Shown here piece after piece: positions 11,398-18,951 of a stretch of DNA of 64,000 nt. A program made the position numbers and the translations under genes. The notes under the pieces were generated by a model. The model ran no database searches and was not told the DNA's origin. It was given only the letters and a program-made list of their open reading frames with translations. This DNA comes from Sphingobacteriaceae bacterium DW12 (lineage in GTDB: Bacteria > Bacteroidota > Bacteroidia > Sphingobacteriales > Sphingobacteriaceae), in the NCBI GenBank assembly GCA_000783305.1, contig JROE01000011.1:62001-126000 (forward strand). The letters run 5' to 3'. How positions within the stretch are numbered: position 1 is the stretch's first letter; each line of letters starts with the position of its first letter.

Positions 11398-12702
11398 ATG
11401 AAAAAATTCGTCCCACTTGTAGTTTTGGTCCTTTTGGCTATTATTGGTTTACTTACACCATCTTTGGATGTAGTTAATCAAGAAGGAGTACAGATTGACT
11501 CTGGAGACACAGCATGGTTGCTTGCGTCTTCTGCTTTAGTTTTGATCATGACCCCAGGGTTGGCCTTCTTCTATGGAGGGATGGTAAGCAAGAAGAATGT
11601 GATTTCTACGATGATGCAGAGCTTCATCTGTATGTGTTTGATTTCGGTACTTTGGGTCATCTTTGGTTTTAGTCTGGCTTTTGGGGATGATATTGGCGGT
11701 ATCATTGGAGATCCCAGGACATTCTATATGATGAAGGGCATGCTGGGAAGTGTTACGTGGTCGGCGTTACCAACAATTCCTTTGGTTCTTTTTGCTATGT
11801 TTCAATTGAAATTTGCCATTATCACGCCCGCGCTCATAACAGGCGCTTTTGCGGAGCGCGTTAGGTTCAACTCCTTTATGGTCTTCATTATTCTGTTTAG
11901 CGTTTTTATTTACATGCCTTTGGCTCATGCTACGTGGCATCCAGAAGGTATTTTGGCAAAATTTGGAGTTTTGGACTTCGCAGGTGGTACAGTAGTACAT
12001 ATGTCCGCAGGTTGGGCTGCACTAGCTTCGGCGATTTATCTTAAAGGACGCAAGACTCCTACCCATTCTCCAGCAAGGATCAGTTATGTTATATTGGGTA
12101 CTGCACTGCTGTGGTTTGGTTGGTTTGGATTCAATGCTGGTTCAGCCGGTGGAGCCAATAGTTTAGCCGCCTATGCATTTGCAACCACGACTACGGCATC
12201 TGCTGTTGCGGCTATTGCTTGGATTTTTGTAGATATTATCCGAGGTAAAAAACCATCAGCTATGGGGGCTTGTATTGGTGCGGTGGTAGGGCTTGTTGCG
12301 ATTACCCCAGCAGCGGGCTTCGTAAGTATTCCGCACTCTATTGTCATTGGTTTGGTTGCGGCCTTAGTGAGCAATCTTGTCGTATTTTTACGTAGTAAAA
12401 CACGGATTGATGATACGCTAGATGTATTCCCTTGTCATGGTGTGGGCGGTATGGTCGGTATGGTTTTGACGGGCGTCTTTGCCAATAGCAATGTCAATAG
12501 TGTGGTGACAACCAACGGACTTTATTTTGGTGAAACGGCGTTGTTTGTTTCCCATATGGTTGCCTTAGTTGCAGTATCTATTTTTGCATTTTTTGGATCT
12601 TTACTACTTATTAAGGTGACAGATTGGATTACACCTTTGCGTGTGCATGAGAAGGACGAAGAGCTTGGTCTCGATCGTACTCAGCATGACGAAGAGTTGT
12701 AA
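11398..12702 (+). CDS. amt: Ammonium transporter, Amt family
   Basis: 434 aa from the ATG at 11398, chosen because MKKFVPLVVLVLLAIIGLL starts a signal-like first helix; in-frame ATGs at 11332 and 11371 would add 22 or 9 unlikely residues. Eleven transmembrane helices. The twin-His pore is visible: His in MPLAHATWHPEG and in FPCHGVGGMVG. AFFYGGMV, FGWFGFNAGSAGG and GTVVHMSAGWAAL are family signatures. It conducts ammonium across the inner membrane. No P-II (GlnK) gene follows; a divergent porin is upstream and a terminator follows, so amt is transcribed alone. Expression probably depends on nitrogen supply. Confidence 0.95.
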   Translation: MKKFVPLVVLVLLAIIGLLTPSLDVVNQEGVQIDSGDTAWLLASSALVLIMTPGLAFFYGGMVSKKNVISTMMQSFICMCLISVLWVIFGFSLAFGDDIGGIIGDPRTFYMMKGMLGSVTWSALPTIPLVLFAMFQLKFAIITPALITGAFAERVRFNSFMVFIILFSVFIYMPLAHATWHPEGILAKFGVLDFAGGTVVHMSAGWAALASAIYLKGRKTPTHSPARISYVILGTALLWFGWFGFNAGSAGGANSLAAYAFATTTTASAVAAIAWIFVDIIRGKKPSAMGACIGAVVGLVAITPAAGFVSIPHSIVIGLVAALVSNLVVFLRSKTRIDDTLDVFPCHGVGGMVGMVLTGVFANSNVNSVVTTNGLYFGETALFVSHMVALVAVSIFAFFGSLLLIKVTDWITPLRVHEKDEELGLDRTQHDEEL

Positions 12703-12741
12703 ATCTTGCAGATATTTTACACCAATTTTTAACCCTAACCG

Positions 12742-12763
12742 AGGTACAGCATCTGCTGTACCT
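12742..12763 (+). terminator. Terminator after amt
   Basis: AGGTACAGCA / TGCTGTACCT hairpin followed by TATTTGTTTT. Confidence 0.85.
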
Positions 12764-12872
12764 TATTTGTTTTGGATAAAAAATTGTTGCACTTTTGTGT
12801 CTTTATTAATTGGAGAGAGGATGAGGGCTATAGGGGATGAGAATATACATTCATTATTAATTGGCAAGCTAA

Positions 12873-13178
12873 ATGAACGATAGCATAAAAGATACTTTAA
12901 AAACTGACTTTCAAAAATTCATGACTTATTGCTTGGGGACAAATGGAGGTTTTGGATTTGAAGAGTTTGGGGATTATACAACATCTGTCCTTAATTTTTA
13001 TGTAGGAAGTTCCGTTTTGAAAATATCCGAGAAGGAAGCCGCGGCCTATTATCTCTGTCAGTTATATAACCAGGGAATACAGAACGTAATGAGCGGTTCG
13101 GATATGGAGGAGGTAGCGCATGAGTTGGCGGGCGACCCCACTTTGGAGTATGCTGTGCTGCGTCCTATTTTTGATTAA
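12873..13178 (+). CDS. Small protein of unknown function
   Basis: 101 aa, not recognised. Acidic, soluble, predicted mostly helical, no signal peptide or membrane segment. Visible features are FGFEEFGDYTTSVLNFYVGSS and a C-terminal GDPTLEYAVLRPIFD. A possible promoter box CACTTTTG is at 12790-12797. The stop codon overlaps the stop codon of the convergent lipocalin gene by 4 bases. No operon partner. It is likely a real gene because the frame is fully used and lies between an upstream terminator and a convergent gene. Confidence 0.6.
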   Translation: MNDSIKDTLKTDFQKFMTYCLGTNGGFGFEEFGDYTTSVLNFYVGSSVLKISEKEAAAYYLCQLYNQGIQNVMSGSDMEEVAHELAGDPTLEYAVLRPIFD

Positions 13179-13708
13179 TCCTGTATGGTCCATACTAGTT
13201 TGTGGATTTCAAATCCACTTCTCAAAGCAAAGTCAAGATATTCAGCCCTTATATCTCCAGGTATGGACTTTTCGCGCGACAAAATCCACATATAATCAAG
13301 GTTGTCACCAAAAACCAAGGCATAACGATAGTCTTCGTCTATTTTCATGACGTAGTATCCGGATGAAAAGGGTCTGAAGAAACTCACTTTTAAGGCTCCT
13401 TCCGTATGTTCTCGCATAAAGATAGCATTGCCGATAGTTGTCTTTTCTTTCTCTTGTTTGACGTCATATCCACTATTTGTCACTTCTATACTCCCGTCGT
13501 CACGAAGAGAATAATGTGCCGTTACATTTTTAAGGTTTTTTTCCCAACGAAAATCCATTCGAGCAATTTCATGCCAAGTTCCCAAATAAGAATTGACTTT
13601 AAAGTTGGGTATGCCTTTAATGTCGGATCTGACTGGTTTCAGCGCCTTGTACAAAAATGTACCTACGGCTGCTGCAGAGAGTAGGATTAATGATTTTTTC
13701 TTATTCAT
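13175..13708 (-). CDS. Lipocalin-family protein (Blc-like)
   Basis: 177 aa. N-terminal hydrophobic segment (residues 6-20) is an uncleaved signal anchor or signal peptide; no lipobox cysteine is present, unlike E. coli Blc. The lipocalin start motif YLGTWHEIAR is at 41-50, DYRYALVFGDNLDYMWILSR is the second conserved region, and the C-terminal GFEIHKLVWT gives the last strand. Bacterial lipocalins of this group bind fatty acids or lysophospholipids in the envelope. Divergent from the DUF4268 gene; its stop codon overlaps that of the 12873-13178 gene. Confidence 0.87.
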   Translation of the reverse strand: MNKKKSLILLSAAAVGTFLYKALKPVRSDIKGIPNFKVNSYLGTWHEIARMDFRWEKNLKNVTAHYSLRDDGSIEVTNSGYDVKQEKEKTTIGNAIFMREHTEGALKVSFFRPFSSGYYVMKIDEDYRYALVFGDNLDYMWILSREKSIPGDIRAEYLDFALRSGFEIHKLVWTIQD

Positions 13709-13767
13709 AGTTGCCGTACTTATATATTAAGAACGCCCTGACCGTCGATATGTTTGATTTTTTTTGA

Positions 13768-13775
13768 TAGTTTTG
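13768..13775 (+). promoter_or_regulatory. Possible -7 element for the DUF4268 gene
   Basis: TAGTTTTG matches TAnnTTTG 20 bases before the TTG start. No -33 TTG at the usual distance. Confidence 0.4.
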
Positions 13776-13795
13776 AAAAAAAATAACGCGATATC

Positions 13796-14257
13796 TTGTA
13801 CGCTAGAGATGAAATAAAACAGATAAAAGAGAAGTTTTGGACCAAATTCGGACAGTTCATGACTTTGACGCTAAATAGTGAAGGCGAAAAAATCAATTGG
13901 GTCAATTATAAGACAGGGATAAAGCATTTGTACTTCAGGATGGACGCCACGAACAAGTCTGCAAGTATCTTGATCCAGATGGATCATCCAGATTCGGGTA
14001 TTAGGACCTTGATGATGGAGCAGTTTGGACAGTATAAAATTCTGCTAAACGGAATGTTGGGAGAAGAGTGGGAGTGGCAGCTGGAACATGTCGACGAACA
14101 TGGAAAAGAGTGGGCGTTCATCGGTACAACACTACTAGGGGTGAGTATTTTTCGGGAGGAGGATTGGCCAATGCTAATGATGTTCTTTAAATCGCGACTG
14201 CTTATCTTGGACGAATTCTGGAATAACGCCCAGCATGGGTTTGATTTATTCAGGTAG
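13796..14257 (+). CDS. DUF4268 domain protein
   Basis: 153 aa read from a TTG codon. The N-terminal pattern MYARDEIKQIKEKFWTKFGQ and INWVNYKTGIKHLYFRMDA match full-length DUF4268 proteins, which commonly start this way, so TTG is more likely than the internal ATG at residue 22. Soluble, charged, no signal. DUF4268 modules occur alone or fused to nucleases and restriction-like proteins, but the alone form has no known function. It is followed by the S1/P1 nuclease, whose own -7 box lies just past the stop codon, so the two are probably separate transcripts. Confidence 0.8.
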   Translation: MYARDEIKQIKEKFWTKFGQFMTLTLNSEGEKINWVNYKTGIKHLYFRMDATNKSASILIQMDHPDSGIRTLMMEQFGQYKILLNGMLGEEWEWQLEHVDEHGKEWAFIGTTLLGVSIFREEDWPMLMMFFKSRLLILDEFWNNAQHGFDLFR

Positions 14258-14274
14258 TTTCTTTTTTTTATCGA

Positions 14275-14282
14275 TACTTTTG
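14275..14282 (+). promoter_or_regulatory. Possible -7 element for the S1/P1 nuclease gene
   Basis: TACTTTTG matches TAnnTTTG 18 bases before the ATG at 14301. It rules out the longer reading frame that begins at 14235, inside the preceding gene. Confidence 0.5.
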
Positions 14283-14300
14283 CAGCATAATTGCAGTACT

Positions 14301-15089
14301 ATGAAACAGATAATGAAATTGATCTTAACGATCATCTTTTTAGGAGCCGCTAGCCATGCGTGGGCCTGGGGGCTGACTGGGCATCGTGTAGTGTCGGAGA
14401 TAGCAGAGCGACATTTGACAAAAAAAGCAAAGCGAAATATACAGAAGCTTATTGGGAGACAGCACTTGGCTTATTGGGCGAATTGGCCGGACTTTGTCAA
14501 GTCGGATCATGTATTTGATGAAACCTCACCCTATCACTACATTAATACCGCAGGAAACTTGTCGCCAGAGGAATTCAGGACAGCCTTACAGAGCTCTCCA
14601 GAAAATAATATTTATAAGCAATTGGTGCGATTGACGGCTGAGTTGAAACAGCGCAACTTATCTCTAACGGTACAACAGCAAAACCTGTACTTTCTGATTC
14701 ATTTGGTCGGGGATGCGCATCAACCGATGCATGTTGGGCGCCCGGAAGATTTAGGGGGCAATAAGATAAATGTGACTTGGTTCGGAAAACCAGATAATTT
14801 ACATCGCGTATGGGATTCCAGTTTGGTTGATTATGAGAAGTACAGTTACACGGAGTATGCCAGCGTATTGGATATTCACAATAAACGTCATAATCAAGAG
14901 CTGACGGTAGGGGACTATGCCTCTTGGTTATATGATACGCATATTTTGGCCAATAAAATCTATGCGGACGCGACTATTGACAATAATCTTTCTTATCGCT
15001 ATATCTATGACAATAAGTACATTGTTGAAGAAGCTTTATTGAAGGGGGGACTTCGTCTAGCAAAAATGCTAAACGAGATTTTTGGATAA
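14301..15089 (+). CDS. S1/P1-type zinc nuclease, secreted
   Basis: 262 aa from the ATG at 14301. A signal peptide ends ...SHAWA, so the mature chain starts with Trp23; in this family the N-terminal Trp itself is a zinc ligand, which fixes both cleavage site and start. Other ligands are visible: GHR, WPDFV, the His in SPYHYIN, HLVGDAHQPMHVG (His and Asp), and LHRVWDSSL. These bind three zinc ions and cleave single-stranded DNA/RNA and 3'-phosphates in the periplasm or outside. Likely role is nucleic-acid and phosphate scavenging, alongside the alkaline phosphatase 6 kb away. Single gene with terminator. Confidence 0.93.
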   Translation: MKQIMKLILTIIFLGAASHAWAWGLTGHRVVSEIAERHLTKKAKRNIQKLIGRQHLAYWANWPDFVKSDHVFDETSPYHYINTAGNLSPEEFRTALQSSPENNIYKQLVRLTAELKQRNLSLTVQQQNLYFLIHLVGDAHQPMHVGRPEDLGGNKINVTWFGKPDNLHRVWDSSLVDYEKYSYTEYASVLDIHNKRHNQELTVGDYASWLYDTHILANKIYADATIDNNLSYRYIYDNKYIVEEALLKGGLRLAKMLNEIFG

Positions 15090-15102
15090 AATCAGACATT
15101 AG

Positions 15103-15128
15103 AAGAAGGGGCCAGAGGGGCCCTTCTT
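15103..15128. terminator. Bidirectional terminator
   Basis: AAGAAGGG / CCCTTCTT with a 10-base G-rich loop and TTAATG after it on the plus strand; serves the nuclease gene and the convergent DUF3857 gene. Confidence 0.75.
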
Positions 15129-15134
15129 TTAATG

Positions 15135-17108
15135 TTAAATCTTCGTTACGGCCATTTCCACTTTCTGGGATTGGATGATTCTGCTGAAAAATTCTTTTAG
15201 ATCAAAGTACTCTTCCGGCATGAACATGGGCTTATTGATTTGCGTTGCAACGTTGATGGATACCTTATTGTCGGCCACCGCGGTCGTATAGATATATCGA
15301 GCATCCTTATTTGGTAATACCATGTTTAGCCTTTTTGGCATTTCCTTTATTTGAAACCCTTCCGGGAGCGCTATTTGCATGTAAATAGTTTCCTCTACTA
15401 CACTTCCTATATCTACGGGATAAGATCGATTTTCAAGATTAAACGGATTCTTATTCGTTTTACCAATAAATAGCGGGTTGAAAGCAATAGTCGTTGACTG
15501 TGTCGTGCCAAAGTCTTTAATATGTATGTCAAAGCGTTCTACCAAAAGATTTTCAGTACTGTCTAAATATTCGACATTAGAAGATACATAGGATATCTTA
15601 CCGTTGTCCTCTTCCACTTTTTCAAAATATTCCTCCAATGAATTGTATGATTTGATTTCCTTTCGTTTATTGTACGCATCAAATCCAAATCGTTGGATGA
15701 GTAGCGTGCCCTTTAACGCACCGTTCTCATCAAGTGTGCCATCAAAATTGTAAGATACCGAAGATTTCTCTTGGGACACCAGGTCGACCCATTGTGAATC
15801 TGTGTTTTTCGGAAGTAGTCTACCTTGGTAATTAATGCATCGAAGAGGGAGGCTCCCAAATGGAATTTCGGCTTCTGTTGCATCTAGCCAGTAAGTCGTG
15901 GAATCGATATTGATACTGGCCACTACATAATTGAAATCGCTGATAACAGGGTGTACAAAGTTGGGATAGCCATTGGCCCGAGTTGACAATATAAGTGGAG
16001 ATGCCGTAATTCCTGCTGCGTTCAATGCCGCAATAAGAGCCAGATTGACATCCGCAGCATTTCCTATTTTCATTTCTAGTGCCGATTTTATGCCCTTAGA
16101 TGCATATAACCCATTGGTATTATCCCAGCGGATTTGTTTGTTGATGTATTGGCATATTGTTTTAGCCTTATCTAAGTCACTTTGCGCGGTTTGCGCCAAA
16201 GATGTGGCAAGGGATTTAAATAAGTTTGTCTTTTTTAATTGTCCGCCAAAATCTTCATCTTCGTAAAGTTGCTTTTCTACGTCTGCCCATGTTCGTGTGA
16301 AGTTATAGCTCTCCCCCATAGGGATTCGGTAACTGGCCAGTTCAAATGTGATTGCTGATTGAAAGTTGCTTGGAGCAGTCATATAGTCCTCGGTAACAAA
16401 AGCAGGGATGTTGGAAAGGCCATACGTTGTTTTCGTGCCATTTACATCTCCAATTTCTGATCGCATTTGGGTATTATAGCTCTCTTTACTATGTTTTGTA
16501 ACCGGCAATGCGCCTCTCATGCTGACATTGTAAATACATATTTCGGGAATCTTTGATACAAATTCGCTATAGACTTTTGGGATTGAGCTTTGAAATTTCC
16601 ACGTTCGCAAATTGTATAGAAATGGCGATCGAATCATATATTTTAATTCAATAATGCTGCCCTCTTGTATATTGGGAAGTGTCAATTTGGTGATGGTCAA
16701 TGATTTTGTTGACTTTTCATGAAACGTCCCATTTTTATCCAGTTCATTTTCTATAACCTTTCCATTTACGAGATTGTAAGTAGTACCTTTAATGGATGAG
16801 ATTGTTTCTCTTGAATTGCCTAATATATGGGTTGGGATTTCAAAATTTGCATGATCGAATCCGTCCTTGTGCACAATTTTGGTTTTGACATGGTAGTAGA
16901 ATTCCAATACAAATCCACCCTTTATATCATCGATTACAATGTTTGCACTTCCATACTCTCGGAGGATAACTGCTTTTGCTGTGCTATCAAGAGACTGGTG
17001 GTCAAGGGAAAAATCCTCTTGGGTGATTTTACCAAAAGTAAAATCCTGAGACAGTGCATTGAGCCCACATGCAAGCAGGAATAAAGTCAGTGAAAGAAAC
17101 TTTTTCAT
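15135..17108 (-). CDS. DUF3857/transglutaminase-like/DUF3858 secreted protein
   Basis: 657 aa with signal peptide (MKKFLSLTLFLLACGLNALS, cleaved before QDFTFG). Domain order: DUF3857 (about 55-220), transglutaminase-like core (about 290-410), then DUF3858-like beta domain (about 530-640). Near residue 350 the usual GxCxD of transglutaminases reads GNAADVN, so the catalytic Cys is Ala; the His position reads FNYVVA, with Asn; only the Asp in WLDATE remains. It is therefore a probable non-catalytic member, as many Bacteroidota homologues are. Function unknown; envelope-located. The first 20 residues contain a Cys but no clear lipobox. Confidence 0.85.
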   Translation of the reverse strand: MKKFLSLTLFLLACGLNALSQDFTFGKITQEDFSLDHQSLDSTAKAVILREYGSANIVIDDIKGGFVLEFYYHVKTKIVHKDGFDHANFEIPTHILGNSRETISSIKGTTYNLVNGKVIENELDKNGTFHEKSTKSLTITKLTLPNIQEGSIIELKYMIRSPFLYNLRTWKFQSSIPKVYSEFVSKIPEICIYNVSMRGALPVTKHSKESYNTQMRSEIGDVNGTKTTYGLSNIPAFVTEDYMTAPSNFQSAITFELASYRIPMGESYNFTRTWADVEKQLYEDEDFGGQLKKTNLFKSLATSLAQTAQSDLDKAKTICQYINKQIRWDNTNGLYASKGIKSALEMKIGNAADVNLALIAALNAAGITASPLILSTRANGYPNFVHPVISDFNYVVASINIDSTTYWLDATEAEIPFGSLPLRCINYQGRLLPKNTDSQWVDLVSQEKSSVSYNFDGTLDENGALKGTLLIQRFGFDAYNKRKEIKSYNSLEEYFEKVEEDNGKISYVSSNVEYLDSTENLLVERFDIHIKDFGTTQSTTIAFNPLFIGKTNKNPFNLENRSYPVDIGSVVEETIYMQIALPEGFQIKEMPKRLNMVLPNKDARYIYTTAVADNKVSINVATQINKPMFMPEEYFDLKEFFSRIIQSQKVEMAVTKI

Positions 17109-17228
17109 ATACGTCTCTACGCGATAATTAATTAGGTTCTAATAATTGGTAAAGATGTGCTTTATAATTTATACCTCCAAATAAATTAATAGATTCCTGA
17201 ATAGCATAATTGATTATAAACAAAAAAA

Positions 17229-17250
17229 CTTTAACAATCTCTTGTTAAAG
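17229..17250 (-). terminator. Strong terminator of the 30-aa peptide gene
   Basis: CTTTAACAA (17229-17237) pairs with TTGTTAAAG (17242-17250), loop 4 bases. On the minus strand the stem is followed by seven T. Confidence 0.85.
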
Positions 17251-17276
17251 CAGCAATTAGAAGGGAGGGCTTGTTT

Positions 17277-17369
17277 TTAGTCTTCTCCGCAGAGAAAATC
17301 ATCGCCGTCTAATGTGAACTCACATCCATCTGTTACCACATCTAATACAAACAATTCATCTTTAATCAT
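17277..17369 (-). CDS. 30-aa acidic two-cysteine peptide, unknown
   Basis: Starts MIKDELFVLDVVTDG and ends FLCGED. Ten of 30 residues are Asp or Glu; Cys16 and Cys27 are ten residues apart. It has a complete set of signals: TACATTTG -7 box with a TTG upstream, a short A-rich leader with AAAAGAAC before the ATG, and a perfect stem plus seven-T terminator 27 bases past the stop. That makes it a dedicated transcript. I do not recognise it. It could be a peptide pheromone, a ribosomally made modified peptide precursor, a small protein regulator, or a dual-function small RNA; no modification enzyme or exporter is adjacent. Confidence 0.55.
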   Translation of the reverse strand: MIKDELFVLDVVTDGCEFTLDGDDFLCGED

Positions 17370-17394
17370 GTTCTTTTAATATTTATTTACGATT

Positions 17395-17428
17395 CAAATG
17401 TACAACAACACTGTTAAGTAGCTGTCAA
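17395..17428 (-). promoter_or_regulatory. Promoter of the 30-aa peptide gene
   Basis: Minus strand: TTG (17426-17428), 23 bases, TACATTTG (17395-17402). The -7 box is perfect; spacing is somewhat long. Predicted start about 20 bases before the ATG. Confidence 0.55.
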
Positions 17429-17461
17429 GACTATATGATTTAATTGTTAAAGCGTTACCAA

Positions 17462-17626
17462 ATGTGGACAATATGCGGTAGAAAAGTAGTCTATGTGGAT
17501 GATTGGGCATATGCTCATGTGTTTAATAAAAAGGAAATTTTATATTTGCACGATAATCAGTTGAAGGATATGTGGATCCAGCAACAGCTTATAAAGTATG
17601 ATTTGAATGAAAAAGAAAGTGAATGA
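17462..17626 (+). CDS. Possible small protein overlapping the next gene
   Basis: 54 aa from ATG at 17462 (TTG at 17444 is an alternative). Its TGA overlaps the ATG of the next gene as ATGA, typical of coupled genes. Against it, a TATATTTG box at 17541-17548 lies inside and could be the promoter of the next gene alone. Composition is plausible for a protein (MWTICGRKVVYVDDW...), unrecognised. Confidence 0.3.
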   Translation: MWTICGRKVVYVDDWAYAHVFNKKEILYLHDNQLKDMWIQQQLIKYDLNEKESE

Positions 17627-18120
17627 AAAAAAGTGATATATTGACCCTATTTTTTCTTCTTGTCTGGATCCCTTTGTTTGGGCAGACTCGGGATGAAGTC
17701 GACTTGGTTGGGATATGGAAGCTTGAGGAAGCAGGTTTTTACGAATCTGGGAATCGCGAGATAAAGCCATTTGACGCCTGTCGATTAAGTCGAAACTTTA
17801 CTTTTACCCACAATGGAAAAGCAATCTATCGGTATTACGAAGGGAGCGTAGCAGATTGCAGCCATGGGGAGCCAGAACGCTACGATTGGAGCATGCAAGA
17901 TAGCGTGTTGACATTAAAATCTGAAACAACTACAGATTATAAAATCGTCCGTAAGCTAGATGGAGATGCGATTTTATTGGAAACCTATCTGTTGGAAAAA
18001 ATTGACATACCTGATGATGAGCCGACCACTAGAATTTTAAATACGATACATTATGAACGCTATAGGAGAGTGTCGAATCCAGTTATATTCAAAGGAAGCA
18101 AGGCTATTAATAATTTATAG
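17623..18120 (+). CDS. Secreted lipocalin-like protein of unknown function
   Basis: 165 aa with a signal peptide (MKKSDILTLFFLLVWIPLFG, cleavage near QTRDE). The mature part begins LVGIWKLEEAGFYE, resembling the GxW strand of lipocalin-like domains common in Bacteroidota, followed by short beta strands (AIYRYYEGSV, YDWSMQDSVLTL). Two Cys (DACRLS and ADCSHG) may form a disulfide. Binding partner unknown. A TATATTTG box 75 bases upstream is a likely promoter. Confidence 0.65.
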   Translation: MKKSDILTLFFLLVWIPLFGQTRDEVDLVGIWKLEEAGFYESGNREIKPFDACRLSRNFTFTHNGKAIYRYYEGSVADCSHGEPERYDWSMQDSVLTLKSETTTDYKIVRKLDGDAILLETYLLEKIDIPDDEPTTRILNTIHYERYRRVSNPVIFKGSKAINNL

Positions 18121-18190
18121 GGATAAAGATTTTAGTTGTTTAAGAGAGATGAAGATGGTATCGCCACGGGTATGATGTAAAAGCCCTTCT

Positions 18191-18568
18191 TTATTCCCTT
18201 CCTTCGTAATATATTTTTCGCATTGCAGCCAAGAACTTACTCTTGGCTAGATATTCCATTTTTTTTCCACGGAATACTTTGGCTGCAGCGATTTTCTCAC
18301 TAGAATGTACGAATTGCATGAATTCTTTATAATGTTCCTGACGTTGTTCCTTATCAGCATGGCTATGGTCTGAAATAAATTGGACCTGTGTTTCTTTGAT
18401 GGATACCCGGATAATATTGTCTTCAAAATTTTCGAACATAATCATTGGGTTTTTGAATTCTTCCAAAAAAATACCATAACCAATACTTTCATTTTTATGC
18501 TCGAAAATGTAAGTGCTGAAAGAGAAAATCCCCACATTAAAGCGGTCTACTAGAATGAGAAGTTTCAT
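18191..18568 (-). CDS. Hypothetical protein, 125 aa
   Basis: Not recognised. Soluble, no signal peptide; starts MKLLILVDRFNVGIFSFSTY, with a hydrophobic beta-rich N-half and a charged helical C-half (HADKEQRQEHYKEFMQFVHSSEKIAAAKVFRGKK). The N-terminal LILVDRFN could suggest an alpha/beta fold, but no motif is complete. It stands alone, converging on the lipocalin-like gene, with no clear terminator between. Confidence 0.55.
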   Translation of the reverse strand: MKLLILVDRFNVGIFSFSTYIFEHKNESIGYGIFLEEFKNPMIMFENFEDNIIRVSIKETQVQFISDHSHADKEQRQEHYKEFMQFVHSSEKIAAAKVFRGKKMEYLAKSKFLAAMRKIYYEGRE

Positions 18569-18951
18569 AGTTAATAATTTCTATGCTCAATATATGGATA
18601 ATTTGTTGATTTAATGATATTTTTATTTTGTTATCCATCTATTTTTTTTCTTGTCGCATTATTATTTCAATAAACTTTAGCTGTATCGTTTTTTATGAGT
18701 TTGGTGACAGAGAGGGGGTCGGACACTATGCTTGTCCTATAATGTTTAGATTACAACTCACTGATTTTTAGTTCGAATGATCGGATAATTTGTAGGGTGG
18801 AATCGAGGATGCTTGTATTTGATTTAATTCCATCGAATGAGTACTTGAATTTTGGACAATCGATTGCTTTTGTTCGACGTTTGTATGCTCTTGCGTAATT
18901 GGGTATTTTAGATACTTAATTGATACATTTTTATAGACCAATCTTCAAATC
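18569..18951. other. Noncoding gap
   Basis: 383 AT-rich bases between divergent genes. A possible -7 box TACATTTT ahead of 18952 is the only feature I can point to; no ORF or strong hairpin. Confidence 0.4.

Noticed and set aside
14235-14300. Longer N-terminus for the S1/P1 nuclease
   Set aside because: It overlaps the DUF4268 gene and would bury the signal peptide; the -7 box at 14275 lies inside it.
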